From Pseudomonas fluvialis (GTDB taxonomy: Bacteria > Pseudomonadota > Gammaproteobacteria > Pseudomonadales > Pseudomonadaceae), in contig NZ_JACHLL010000006.1 of the NCBI RefSeq assembly GCF_014207935.1, forward strand, positions 62,001-126,000: 64,000 nt of DNA, given 5' to 3'. The notes beneath the pieces are model-generated. The model was not told the origin of the DNA and made no database searches. It saw only the letters and a list, made by a program, of their open reading frames with translations. Shown in pieces: positions 34,772 through 42,962 of the stretch (positions within the stretch are counted from its first letter, which is position 1; each line of letters begins with the position of its first letter). The translations under genes were made by a program, and so were the position numbers.

Positions 34772-35395
34772 TCAGTGATAAGGCCAGCAGGTCATGGCGA
34801 GCCTGATCATGGCTTGCAGCTCTTGTGGGCTGGCACCATCACGGGCCTGAATCGACATACCCTGAATGATGGCGCCGAAGAAGCGGGCCATGCCTGCACA
34901 GTCGCTGTCGGTGGGCAATTCGCCGTGGTCGCATGCGTCCTTCAAGCGCAGGCCGATGGCATTCAGTGTCGCGCTGCGCAGATCGCGCATGCTTTGCGCT
35001 ACCTTGTGATGCAGGGCGCCGCTGGCAACCAGACCGGTGGAGACGATGCAGCCAGGCGGATGGCTGTGGGTGGTGAACTCTGTTGCAGCATTGAGGAGCA
35101 TTAGCTGAATGAAGTCGCGGGCCGTGCTGGTCTGCTCCAGTGCATGCTTGATAAAGCTACCGGGGCCCTGCAGGTACAGCTCGATTGCCTCAAGGTACAG
35201 TTGTTCCTTGGAGCCAAAGGCGCTGTACAGACTAGGTGGGGCAATGCCCATGGCACTGACAAGATCGGCGATGGAGGTGCCTTCGTAGCCCTGAGCCCAG
35301 AACAGTTGCAGCGCAGTGTGCAGGGCGGCTTGCCGATTGAAACTGAGGGGACGACCACGTTTGGCTTTATCGGGTTTCTTTTCCATAGTGGTCAT
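34772..35395 (-). CDS. TetR-family transcriptional regulator
   Basis: 207 aa. N-terminal HTH (about 17-62): ALHTALQLFWAQGYEGTSIA, then SLYSAFGSKEQLYLEA. The C domain has FTTHSHPPGCIVSTGLVASG, characteristic of the subgroup related to YxaF/LmrA-type and SMc regulators with a Cys in PPGCIV. TetR-type receptors bind gamma-butyrolactones in Streptomyces, but this protein looks like a general TetR rather than an ArpA homologue. It probably represses the AfsA-phosphatase unit via the palindrome at 34652. Start 35395 or 35386. Confidence 0.88.
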   Translation of the reverse strand: MTTMEKKPDKAKRGRPLSFNRQAALHTALQLFWAQGYEGTSIADLVSAMGIAPPSLYSAFGSKEQLYLEAIELYLQGPGSFIKHALEQTSTARDFIQLMLLNAATEFTTHSHPPGCIVSTGLVASGALHHKVAQSMRDLRSATLNAIGLRLKDACDHGELPTDSDCAGMARFFGAIIQGMSIQARDGASPQELQAMIRLAMTCWPYH

Positions 35396-35425
35396 TATTG
35401 AAATCCAGCGTCTGGCACGTCAATA

Positions 35426-35435
35426 CCAGATCTGG
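35426..35435. promoter_or_regulatory. short palindrome upstream of tetR
   Basis: CCAGATCTGG, 31 bp before the tetR ATG; TCTGG-N10-CCAGA also spans 35411-35430. Possible autoregulatory operator. It does not resemble the palindrome at 34652, which weakens the case for one regulator binding both. Confidence 0.35.
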
Positions 35436-35493
35436 ACCAGATCACGATTACCCCAGCAGTTGCCGGCTGCCGCCACACATTGCTCGGCCTGCA

Positions 35494-35799
35494 TCAGAGA
35501 ATTTCGTCGATCTGAATGATGGGCTGCAGGTTGGTGTAGTTGGGAATGTCGCCAAGTACTCGCTCGCTGTTTGCGGCCATGACGCTGGCGAAGTGCTCAG
35601 GTGAGCGAATCTGTGTGTTGAGCAGGCAGAGATAGGGCGCGGGTGAACCATCCACGGCTTGCATGCCGCGCCGCAGCTGAAGGCTGACGACATTGTCGCC
35701 GAGCAGCGCCAGCATCATGGGCAGATGCCGGTCGCGGTAATAGGTGAAGTCAAAGTGGCCATCGGCCTGGTTTGGGTAGAGCACAGTCACGCAGTACAT
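35494..35799 (-). CDS. EthD-domain small protein
   Basis: 101 aa. The EthD ferredoxin-like fold is indicated by MYCVTVLYPNQADGHFDFTYYRDRHLPMM at the N terminus (Tyr-x-Arg-x-Arg-His landmark) and the C-terminal NYTNLQPIIQIDEI. EthD-like proteins help small-molecule oxidation or cyclisation pathways; some act as cyclases or decarboxylases. First gene at the right edge of the island, with a lux-box-like dyad 62 bp upstream, and 98 bp before tetR in the same direction. Confidence 0.82.
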   Translation of the reverse strand: MYCVTVLYPNQADGHFDFTYYRDRHLPMMLALLGDNVVSLQLRRGMQAVDGSPAPYLCLLNTQIRSPEHFASVMAANSERVLGDIPNYTNLQPIIQIDEIL

Positions 35800-35851
35800 G
35801 GCGATCTCCTTGTGTGGTGTTGCCAGTATGGAAATGCCACAGACTGGCGGC

Positions 35852-35871
35852 CAGTGTCCAAACGGACAGGC
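35852..35871 (-). promoter_or_regulatory. candidate lux box upstream of the EthD gene
   Basis: Core GTGTCCAAACGGACAG (35854-35869); the inner TGTCC-AAAC-GGACA is a perfect dyad. A minus-strand -10-like CATACT (35830-35825) is 36.5 bp from the centre. An adjoining palindrome ACTGGCGGCCAGT is at 35843-35855. The box matches that at 33006 in 16 of 20 positions. Confidence 0.62.
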
Positions 35872-35905
35872 CCTCCCGACTGTGACGTCGCCTCATTTGA
35901 CAGAG

Positions 35906-35919
35906 TTGACGGTTATCAA
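35906..35919. promoter_or_regulatory. ANR/FNR box upstream of nrdG
   Basis: TTGACGGTTATCAA has the same half-sites as the nrdD box (TTGAC-N4-ATCAA). It lies about 183 bp before the nrdG ATG and just right of the EthD promoter, so nrdG has its own anaerobic promoter signal. The 296 bp from 35800 to 36095 holds no gene. Confidence 0.72.
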
Positions 35920-36095
35920 TTGCAGGATGGCGGAGCCTGGATACATTGCCCCAACTGCTTTCTCGATCACGGGACGGGTGTGTTTCGTGGTGCCGCTCGG
36001 CTGCCGTAGCGCGGCCAATGCCTGCCTGACCGGGAACTCAGTCCGTGGCGTGTTATGCGCTGTGCCGGCAGTTTTTCTGTTGTCAGGAGTCGCTC

Positions 36096-36833
36096 ATGAA
36101 CAGTCCTTGCCAGTCCTTTGGTCCCAGTGGCCCGCTGGAGGCTCCGCTGCGGGTGGGTGGATTGCTGCCGCTGACCACCCTCGACTATCCCGATCATCTG
36201 GCCTGCGTGCTGTTCTGCCAGGGTTGCGCCTGGCGCTGCCGTTACTGCCACAACCCGGAACTGATACGTGCCAAGGTGCCCACTCCGATCAGTTGGGACG
36301 AAGTGCTGCGTTTCCTGCGCAAGCGCCGCGGTCTGCTCGACGCGGTGGTGTTCAGTGGCGGCGAAGCGACCCTGCAAAAGGCGTTGCCAACCGCCATGCG
36401 CAAGGTGCGCGAACTGGGTTTCAAGGTCGGCCTGCACAGCGCCGGGATCAAACCGGCCTCATTCAAGCGGGTGCTGCCGCTGTGCGACTGGGTCGGCTTC
36501 GACGTCAAGGCGCTGGAGGAAGAGGCCGAGCTGATCACCGGCATCAGCGGCAGTGGCCAGGCCAACTGGAACAGCCTGGAGGCCCTGCTGGAAAGTGGCG
36601 TGGACTACGAATGCCGCACCACGGTGCACTGGCAGTTGTTCGACTGCCAGCGCCTGCAACGCCTGGCTGAACGCCTGGCGGCGCTCGGCGTGCAGCGCTT
36701 CGTGGTGCAGCTGGCCCGCCCGCAACAGATGCTTGATCCTGAACTCGGCGCCGCGCCGATGCCGGCCGAAGCCGCCCAGCTCTGGCCATATCTCGAGCAG
36801 CTGTTTCCCCGTTTCGAACTGCGCGAGGCCTGA
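36096..36833 (+). CDS. nrdG: anaerobic ribonucleotide reductase activating protein NrdG
   Basis: 245 aa radical SAM activase. The cluster motif is CQGCAWRCRYCHNPEL (CxxxCxxC), followed by VVFSGGEATLQKALP as the SAM-binding GGE motif. It generates the glycyl radical on the reductase, here expected on the 49-aa subunit. CAGGAG precedes ATG 36096; an upstream in-frame ATG at 36045 lacks a site. It is normally next to nrdD; here the quorum-sensing island lies between them. It converges on the ftr genes with a 7-base gap. Confidence 0.93.
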   Translation: MNSPCQSFGPSGPLEAPLRVGGLLPLTTLDYPDHLACVLFCQGCAWRCRYCHNPELIRAKVPTPISWDEVLRFLRKRRGLLDAVVFSGGEATLQKALPTAMRKVRELGFKVGLHSAGIKPASFKRVLPLCDWVGFDVKALEEEAELITGISGSGQANWNSLEALLESGVDYECRTTVHWQLFDCQRLQRLAERLAALGVQRFVVQLARPQQMLDPELGAAPMPAEAAQLWPYLEQLFPRFELREA

Positions 36834-36840
36834 ACCGGTT

Positions 36841-38208
36841 TTACCAACCCCAGAACTGCAGCCACCAGGCCGTGGCGATCAGCAGATTGGCCAGCAGCAG
36901 GGCGCCCAGGATCGGCAGGCGTTGTGCGGGTCTCAGGGCGTGGCAGACCTGCCAGCCCAGGTGCAGGCTCCAGAGCAGGGCGGCGGCCAGCAGCGTGGCG
37001 CGCACGCTCGGCACCCAGAGCAGGGCCAGGCCCTCGTAGCGCAGCAGCTTGACCGTGGTGGCGGAGAGGCCGAGAAACAGCCCGGCCGCGCCGGTTGGCA
37101 GCAGGCACAGCGCGATCTGGCGGGCGAACGCCGGGCCTTGCTCGGCCAGCTTCGCGGCCCCGCCGAGCAACAGCTGTAGGCCGCCGCCGAGCAGCAGGCT
37201 GCTGGCACCCAGGTACAGGCAGATGCTCAGGCCATCGAGCCAGGTGAAGGCATCGTTGAGCTGCGGATAATGGGTCAGCAGCCACCAGGGCGCGTCGGCT
37301 TCCAGCGGCCAGAGGATGTCGCGCCGCACCAGCCATTCGGCCAGGGTCTGTTTGAGGCTGATGAACCAGGGGCTGACCGTCCACTGGAAGGCGCCGATGG
37401 CCAGGCCGATCACCCCGTAGAGCAGCAGGCGCACCTCCCAGGTGGTGTCGCCGTCGGCGCCGTAGCGGACGATTTCCTCGTTGCCGGAGCGGGCGATCAG
37501 GCGCACCGCATCGCGCTGGCCGCTGCAGCGGCCGCAGGCGTGGCAGGCCGAGGCGCCGCGCAGGCGGCGGATATCCAGCAGCGGCGCGCAGTTGGGTGGC
37601 GGCAGGTGCGGTGCGGCGTTGGCCTGCCAGCGCGCCTCGTCGACCTGGAAATGCACGGGGGCGAGCTTGGCCAGCAGGGCGAACACCCCGCTGACCGGGC
37701 ACAGGTAGCGGCACCACACGCGCTTGCCACGGCCGTACAGGTAGCCCACCAGCATGGCCGCCAGGGTCGAGCCGCCGAGGATCAGCAGGGCGGCCTGGGC
37801 GTAGTCGTAAACGCTGATCAGCTGGCCGTACAGGGTGGTCAGCAGGAAGCCCAGGGTCGGCCAGCCACCCCAGCGCATCCAGCGCGGGGTGCCGCGGCCC
37901 TGGCCGTGTCGGCTGGCCCATTCGCTGAGCGAGCCTTCCGGGCACAGCACGCCGCACCACAGGCGGCCGAACAGGACGATCGACAGCAGCACGAACGGCC
38001 ACCACAGGCCCCAGAACACGAACTGGGCCAGCAGCGTCAGGTTGTCCAGCAGGCCTGCCGAGCCTGGCGGCAGGGGCAGCAGGGCGGGGATCACCAGCAG
38101 AGCGGCGTAGACCAGCACCACCAGCCACTGCAGCCGGCGGATCAGTCCGGCGTGGCGGCGCATGGCGTGGCCCAGGCGGGTGAGCCGGCGGTTGAGCGCG
38201 GCGTTCAT
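36841..38208 (-). CDS. ftrD: polytopic ferredoxin-like membrane protein FtrD
   Basis: 455 aa. Several membrane helices surround [4Fe-4S] motifs: CGVLCPEGSLSEW, CRYLCPVSGVF and CHACGRCSG, the NapH/CcoG-like arrangement. As the fourth member of an FtrABCD ferrous iron uptake system it would accept electrons from Fe(II) oxidation. The ATG 38208 overlaps the ftrC stop (ATGA). The open frame continues upstream through ftrC, but the overlap and family length fix the start here. Confidence 0.85.
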   Translation of the reverse strand: MNAALNRRLTRLGHAMRRHAGLIRRLQWLVVLVYAALLVIPALLPLPPGSAGLLDNLTLLAQFVFWGLWWPFVLLSIVLFGRLWCGVLCPEGSLSEWASRHGQGRGTPRWMRWGGWPTLGFLLTTLYGQLISVYDYAQAALLILGGSTLAAMLVGYLYGRGKRVWCRYLCPVSGVFALLAKLAPVHFQVDEARWQANAAPHLPPPNCAPLLDIRRLRGASACHACGRCSGQRDAVRLIARSGNEEIVRYGADGDTTWEVRLLLYGVIGLAIGAFQWTVSPWFISLKQTLAEWLVRRDILWPLEADAPWWLLTHYPQLNDAFTWLDGLSICLYLGASSLLLGGGLQLLLGGAAKLAEQGPAFARQIALCLLPTGAAGLFLGLSATTVKLLRYEGLALLWVPSVRATLLAAALLWSLHLGWQVCHALRPAQRLPILGALLLANLLIATAWWLQFWGW

Positions 38209-39050
38209 GCCGCGCGGCTCTGCAGAACCCTCCGCGGCGGCCGCAGCAGGCTCCAGGCGAGCAGCCAGTAGTAGCCCAGCAGGCCCACGTGCAGGGCCGA
38301 GGGCATGGCCCGGTAGCCGCTCAGGCTGGCCAGCAGCGCGCCCGGCTTGCTGCCGTCGTCGAGCAGCGCCGAGCTGTCCCACATCGGCTCGCTGAGCAGG
38401 GCGTAGATGTGTTCGGGCAGGTCCAGGGCCATCCACTGGCCGCTGGCGCGGTCCACCGCGCTCATCAGCAGGGCGCCGCCGAGCAGCAACAGCAGCACTT
38501 CGCTGACCAGGAAGAACTGGCGCCAGGCGATGAAGCGGCTGCCGGCCTGCAGCAGGGCGAAGCACAGCAGGCCCAGCAGCAGGCCCAGGCCCGCGCCCAG
38601 CGCCAGGCTGGCGGGGTTGGCCGAGGCGCCGGCGCCGTAGAGGAAGATCACCGTCTCGCTGCCTTCGCGCGCCACCGCCAGGGCCACCAGCAGCGCCAGG
38701 CTGGCCAGGCGGCCGTGCTGCAGGGCGCTGTCGGCCTGTTGCTGCAGCTGCTGGCGCAGTTGCCCGCCGTTGCGAGCCATCCAGTGCACCATCTGCAGGA
38801 TCAGCACGCAGGCGAGCAGGCTGAGGCCGGCCTGGAACCATTCCCCACCCGGGCCGCTCATCCAGTTGCCGGCCAGGGCCATTAGCGCGGCCAGCAGCCC
38901 GGCAAGCAGCAGGCCGGCGCCGACCCCGGCCCATAGGTGCAGCAGGGCACGCTGCTGGCTGGGCTGGCGGCGCAGCCAGGCATACAGGATGCCGATCACC
39001 AGCAGGGCCTCGACGCTCTCGCGCCAGACGATCAACAGGGCTTGTTCCAT
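38205..39050 (-). CDS. ftrC: iron permease FtrC (FTR1 family)
   Basis: 281 aa with seven predicted membrane helices. Both iron-permease motifs of the RExxE type are present: WRESVEALLVIGI near the N terminus and AREGSETVIFLYG in the middle. It carries iron across the inner membrane. ATG 39050 gives MEQALLIVWRESVEALL, the usual FTR1 start; an upstream in-frame start at 39092 is less likely. Overlaps ftrD. Confidence 0.92.
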   Translation of the reverse strand: MEQALLIVWRESVEALLVIGILYAWLRRQPSQQRALLHLWAGVGAGLLLAGLLAALMALAGNWMSGPGGEWFQAGLSLLACVLILQMVHWMARNGGQLRQQLQQQADSALQHGRLASLALLVALAVAREGSETVIFLYGAGASANPASLALGAGLGLLLGLLCFALLQAGSRFIAWRQFFLVSEVLLLLLGGALLMSAVDRASGQWMALDLPEHIYALLSEPMWDSSALLDDGSKPGALLASLSGYRAMPSALHVGLLGYYWLLAWSLLRPPRRVLQSRAA

Positions 39051-39088
39051 AGGATTTGCTCCATTGCGGGTACCTCGAAGAATGCGGA

Positions 39089-39415
39089 TCAACGAGCCTC
39101 GATCACGCCTTGCGGCAGCTCGGGGTGGAACTCGTCGAAGAACAGGTAGCGCCCGGGTTTGAGCGGATGGATCACGACGAAGGAGCTGACGCCGGGGCTG
39201 AGTACCTTCTCCACGCGCAGCGGCGTGCTTTCGAACTCGATAGGCCCCTGGCCGACGTTGTGCACGACGATCTTGAAGCGTTGCCCGGCGGCCACCTGCA
39301 GGCTGGCCGGGGTGAAGTGACCGTCACGGATGCTCAGCTCGTAGCTCGGCAGCGGCGCGGCCAGCAGGCCGCCGGGCAGGGCGGCGAGCAGCAGGTAGAG
39401 GGCTGGATGGTGCAT
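39089..39415 (-). CDS. ftrB: periplasmic cupredoxin-like protein FtrB
   Basis: 108 aa with a signal peptide (MHHPALYLLLAALPGGLLA). A cupredoxin-like beta sandwich, YELSIRDGHFTPASLQVAAGQ and GRYLFFDEFHPE, without the Cys ligand of blue copper proteins, as in the EfeO/FtrB cupredoxin group. It is thought to oxidise or hand over Fe(II) to FtrC. GGAGAG precedes the ATG. Confidence 0.87.
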   Translation of the reverse strand: MHHPALYLLLAALPGGLLAAPLPSYELSIRDGHFTPASLQVAAGQRFKIVVHNVGQGPIEFESTPLRVEKVLSPGVSSFVVIHPLKPGRYLFFDEFHPELPQGVIEAR

Positions 39416-39462
39416 GGGGCGCTCTCCGGGGAGGGCGGCGCGCGCGGGCGCGCCGCGGGGGG

Positions 39463-39996
39463 TCAGTAGCCGCCTTTCTTGCCGATGCCGGCGAAGGTGA
39501 AGCTGTAGTGCAGCTCGCAGGTGGCGAACCAGGGCGCCACGCCGGTCTCCTTGTCGCTATGCCGGCCGAAGTGCTGGCCATGGCCGCCGGGGGCCGCTAC
39601 CCAGTAGGTCAGCTGGTACTGGCCGGGGCCCATCAGCTTGAGGTTGTCGCCGTAGTGCGGGCCGTCGTTGGCCACCATGGCGTGGAAGTTACCCTCCAGC
39701 ACCTGGGCGCTGCCGACCTTGCTCAGGCGGTAGTTGACGTTCAGGTAGGGCACGAAGCTGCCTTCCTGGAAGCCGTGGGCGTTGTTCTCCAGGGCGCTGA
39801 TATCGGCCTCCATGTGCACGTCGGAATTCACCGCCGGGCGCATCATGCCCGGTGGGTCCATCTCGATCGGTTGCAGGTACACGGCGCCGACCTCCATGCC
39901 GGCACAAACCTGGGGTTCCCCGATGGGGTATTCCTTGGCGCTGAGGAGTGGGGTAGCGAGCAGGGCACAGAGCGATACGAGGGTAGGACGCAGCAT
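39463..39996 (-). CDS. ftrA: periplasmic iron-binding protein FtrA (P19/Tp34 family)
   Basis: 177 aa with a signal peptide. Family landmarks are EYPIGEPQVCAGMEVGAVY, the Met/His site DPPGMMRP and SDVHMEADI, and the ANDGPHYGDN loop. The C-terminal PGGHGQHFGRHSDKETGVAPW supplies further His. P19 proteins bind Cu and Fe and feed ferrous iron to the FTR1 permease. First gene of ftrABCD, with a Fur-like sequence upstream. Confidence 0.92.
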   Translation of the reverse strand: MLRPTLVSLCALLATPLLSAKEYPIGEPQVCAGMEVGAVYLQPIEMDPPGMMRPAVNSDVHMEADISALENNAHGFQEGSFVPYLNVNYRLSKVGSAQVLEGNFHAMVANDGPHYGDNLKLMGPGQYQLTYWVAAPGGHGQHFGRHSDKETGVAPWFATCELHYSFTFAGIGKKGGY

Positions 39997-40047
39997 GACG
40001 AACTCCAGGGAGTGACGGATGTCGTCATGCTAGGTGGGATGAATCTA

Positions 40048-40066
40048 TATAAGAATGATTATCGTC
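40048..40066 (-). promoter_or_regulatory. candidate Fur box upstream of ftrA
   Basis: TATAAGAATGATTATCGTC matches the 19-bp Fur palindrome at 12 positions. It lies 52 bp before the ftrA ATG, so iron repression of ftrABCD is expected. Confidence 0.55.
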
Positions 40067-40094
40067 AAGTTTTGGTCGCGGGGCAGACGATGCC

Positions 40095-42959
40095 TCAGCG
40101 CTGTGCTTGAGAATGTTGCTGCAGAACGCCGCTGATCAGTTGCTCGAAATCCTCCACCGGCAACGGACGGCTGAACAGGTAGCCCTGGTAGGCGGCGCAG
40201 CCGGCCGCGGCGAGAAAATGCCGCTGGGCGCTGGACTCCACGCCTTCGGCGATCACCGCCAGGCCCATGCTCTGACCGAGAGTGATCACGGTGCGCGCAA
40301 TGGCGGCATCGTTGGGGTCTTCGAGCAGGTCGCGGACAAAGGTCTGGTCGATCTTCAGCTGGTCCAGCGGCAGGCGCTTGAGGTAGCTGAGCGAGGAGTA
40401 ACCGGTACCGAAGTCGTCCAGGGCGAAACCAACGCCGTGAGCTTTGAGCAGCGCCATCTTGGCGATGACCTCGTCGGTATTGTCCAGCAGCAGGCTTTCG
40501 GTCAGCTCCAGCTTCAGGCGTGCGGGATTGGCGCCGGTGTGTGCCAGCAGAGCCAGCACTTCCTCCACGAAAGTGGGCAGGGCGAACTGCCTGGGGCTGA
40601 CATTGACAGCAAGGGTCAGGCCGGCCAGGCGGATATCGTCTGCCCACTGCGCCAGACGCGTACAGGCCGTGTGCAGGACCCAGTGGCCGAGCGGCAGAAT
40701 CAGCCCGGTTTCCTCGGCCAGAGGGATGAAGTCGGCGGGTGATACCAGGCCGCGTTCCGGGTGACGCCAGCGCAGCAGCACCTCGGCGCCCAGGGCCTGG
40801 TCGTTGCTGTCGACCTGGACCTGGTAGAACAGCTCGAACTGCTGCTCCAGCACGGCGCGGCGCAGGTCGTTTTCCAGGCTGGCCAGCTGGCTGACGGCTT
40901 CCTGCATCTTAAGGTCGAAGAAACGCAGGGCGTTGCGTCCGCTTTTCTTGGCCTGGTACATGGCGGTGTCGGCCCGCTTGAGCAGTTCGTCGGCACTGAG
41001 GTCATGGCCATGGAACAGGGTGATGCCGATGCTCAGCGAACAGTGGTGCTGGTGCAGGCCGGGGCTGCCATCGGCCTGTTCGACCTTTAGCTCATAGGGC
41101 TGGCCAAGGGCCTTGCCGATCTTGCTGGCCAGGCGCTCGGCCTGGCGCGCCGCCTGCTCGGCATTGCCGAGGTTGTTGAGGATCACCACGAATTCATCGC
41201 CGCCCAGGCGCGCCACGGTATCGCCTTCGCGCAGGCAGGCCTTGAAGCGATTGGCCGCCTCGATCAGCAACTGATCGCCGACATCGTGTCCCTGGGTGTC
41301 GTTGAGGCTCTTGAAATTGTCCAGATCGCTGAGCAGCAGGGCGCAGTAGTGCTCGCCGCGGGCACTGTTCATCCGGGCCTGGTTGAGGCGATCGAGCAGC
41401 AGGCGACGATTGGGCAACTGGGTCAGGGCGTCGAAGAACGCCAGGTTCTTGATTTCCTCGCTGGCGCGCTTGCTGGCGCTGATATCACGGGCGATGAAGA
41501 TGAAGCGCGGCTCGTCGCCCTGCTCGTCGGCCAGGGTCGCCACCGAGGCTTCGAACCAGAGGGTGCCCTGCGGCAGTTCAAGGGAATACTCCATGCCCTG
41601 AGACGTGCCGCTGCGTCGAGCTTCGTCGATGGCCTGCAGGCAGATTTGCGCGGTGGCCGCTGGCAGCAGATCACTAAAGCTCTTGCCGATGCAGTGTTCG
41701 GGCTGCACCGCCAGCAGGCTGCGGTTGGGTACATGGAGGCTGTAGATGGTGCCCTTGTCATCGACTTCGAAAAGCAGGTCGGGCAGGGCGGTGAGGGTGG
41801 CCTGCAGGTGTTGCTGGGCGGCAATGATCTCTGCCTCGGCACTTTTCTGCCTGCTGATATCGACCATTATCCCGCGTAGCCAGCGTGGCTGGTCGTTTTC
41901 ACAGACCACGGTGACCACATCATGCAGCCAGACCATTCGTCCATCCTGACAGATGAAGCGGTATTCGAAATCGTGGGCCTCCTTGCGGGCCGTGTGGCTG
42001 GCGCAGTAATTCGCCGCCCACTCGCGATCCTCTGGGTGTATATGTGCCATCCAGAAGCCGGGTTGCAGCCATTCCCGGCAGGCATAGCCGAGCAGGCGCT
42101 CGGCCTGTTCACTGATGAAGGTGATCTGGAAGGTACGCGCGTCGGCTTCCCAGACGATGCCGTCCATGGTGTTGAGCAGATCACGAAAGCGCTGTTCGGA
42201 GGCCCTGATAGTGGCTTCGACCGCCTGGCGCAGGGCGACTTCGTTCTTCAGCTGGGCAACCATGTCCAGGGCCAGAGCATCGAAGGCCCGTGACAGCTCG
42301 CCCAGCTCATCGTCGCCATCCAGTTGGCTGCGCGTATCCAGTTCACCACTGTTGGCGCTGGCCACCACCTGAGTCAGGTGCGCCAGTGGGCGCAGCAGGC
42401 GACGCCAGATCAGCCAGGAACAGATGCCCAGCAGTACCAGCAGCGTCAGCGGAACGGCAACGGACAGCAGGGCCAGGCGCTGCTGGGTGCGCGCATGGTT
42501 GGCGTTGACCAACTGGTTCCACTGATCGATGGCCTGGGACAGCTCGCGGGCATTGGCCAGCAGCTGTTGCTGCATCAGATCGCGGCGCCGCTGCAGCAGC
42601 ACGTTGCCAGAGGGTTGCGGCAGATCGCGCAGATCGGCAAACAGGCGGACCATGGCGCTCAGATGTTGCTGGGCCTGCAGCGGGGGGGCTTCCAGCTGGT
42701 CACCGAGATTGTGCAGGCGATCGATGATGTTTTGCTGCTGCTTTTGCCACTGGTAGTCGACCCGGGGGGAGGCGTGCAGGACATATTCGTGGGTCAGCAC
42801 CACCAGCTCGGCGACGTCGCGGCTGGTCTGGCTGAGCAGCGCCTGGGTCTGCAGCAGTTCGCTCTGGCTACGTGACAGCTGCTGGCTGGCCAGGGTCAGG
42901 GTGAGGATGCCGACAACCCCGATCACACCACAGCTGAGCAGCAGACGGTGGATGCGCAT
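40095..42959 (-). CDS. membrane GGDEF-EAL cyclic-di-GMP protein with HAMP and two PAS domains
   Basis: 954 aa. TM1, a periplasmic helical sensor (about 30-165), TM2, HAMP, PAS 1 (about 260-370), PAS 2 (about 385-500), GGDEF (about 505-680; RLGGDEF intact with I-site REGD before it), and EAL (about 695-945). The EAL signature is AEVLLRW rather than EALLRW, while DDFGTGYSSL, KID and AEGVE are intact, so phosphodiesterase activity is likely. Both domains may be active. Only 3 bases separate it from the upstream binding-protein gene, suggesting the binding protein feeds its periplasmic sensor. Confidence 0.92.
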   Translation of the reverse strand: MRIHRLLLSCGVIGVVGILTLTLASQQLSRSQSELLQTQALLSQTSRDVAELVVLTHEYVLHASPRVDYQWQKQQQNIIDRLHNLGDQLEAPPLQAQQHLSAMVRLFADLRDLPQPSGNVLLQRRRDLMQQQLLANARELSQAIDQWNQLVNANHARTQQRLALLSVAVPLTLLVLLGICSWLIWRRLLRPLAHLTQVVASANSGELDTRSQLDGDDELGELSRAFDALALDMVAQLKNEVALRQAVEATIRASEQRFRDLLNTMDGIVWEADARTFQITFISEQAERLLGYACREWLQPGFWMAHIHPEDREWAANYCASHTARKEAHDFEYRFICQDGRMVWLHDVVTVVCENDQPRWLRGIMVDISRQKSAEAEIIAAQQHLQATLTALPDLLFEVDDKGTIYSLHVPNRSLLAVQPEHCIGKSFSDLLPAATAQICLQAIDEARRSGTSQGMEYSLELPQGTLWFEASVATLADEQGDEPRFIFIARDISASKRASEEIKNLAFFDALTQLPNRRLLLDRLNQARMNSARGEHYCALLLSDLDNFKSLNDTQGHDVGDQLLIEAANRFKACLREGDTVARLGGDEFVVILNNLGNAEQAARQAERLASKIGKALGQPYELKVEQADGSPGLHQHHCSLSIGITLFHGHDLSADELLKRADTAMYQAKKSGRNALRFFDLKMQEAVSQLASLENDLRRAVLEQQFELFYQVQVDSNDQALGAEVLLRWRHPERGLVSPADFIPLAEETGLILPLGHWVLHTACTRLAQWADDIRLAGLTLAVNVSPRQFALPTFVEEVLALLAHTGANPARLKLELTESLLLDNTDEVIAKMALLKAHGVGFALDDFGTGYSSLSYLKRLPLDQLKIDQTFVRDLLEDPNDAAIARTVITLGQSMGLAVIAEGVESSAQRHFLAAAGCAAYQGYLFSRPLPVEDFEQLISGVLQQHSQAQR

Positions 42960-42962
42960 GCT

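Noticed and set aside
36605..38128. 507-codon minus-strand frame covering nrdG antisense and ftrD
   Set aside because: Arg/Pro/Ala-rich shadow frame; FtrD with its Cys motifs is in another frame.
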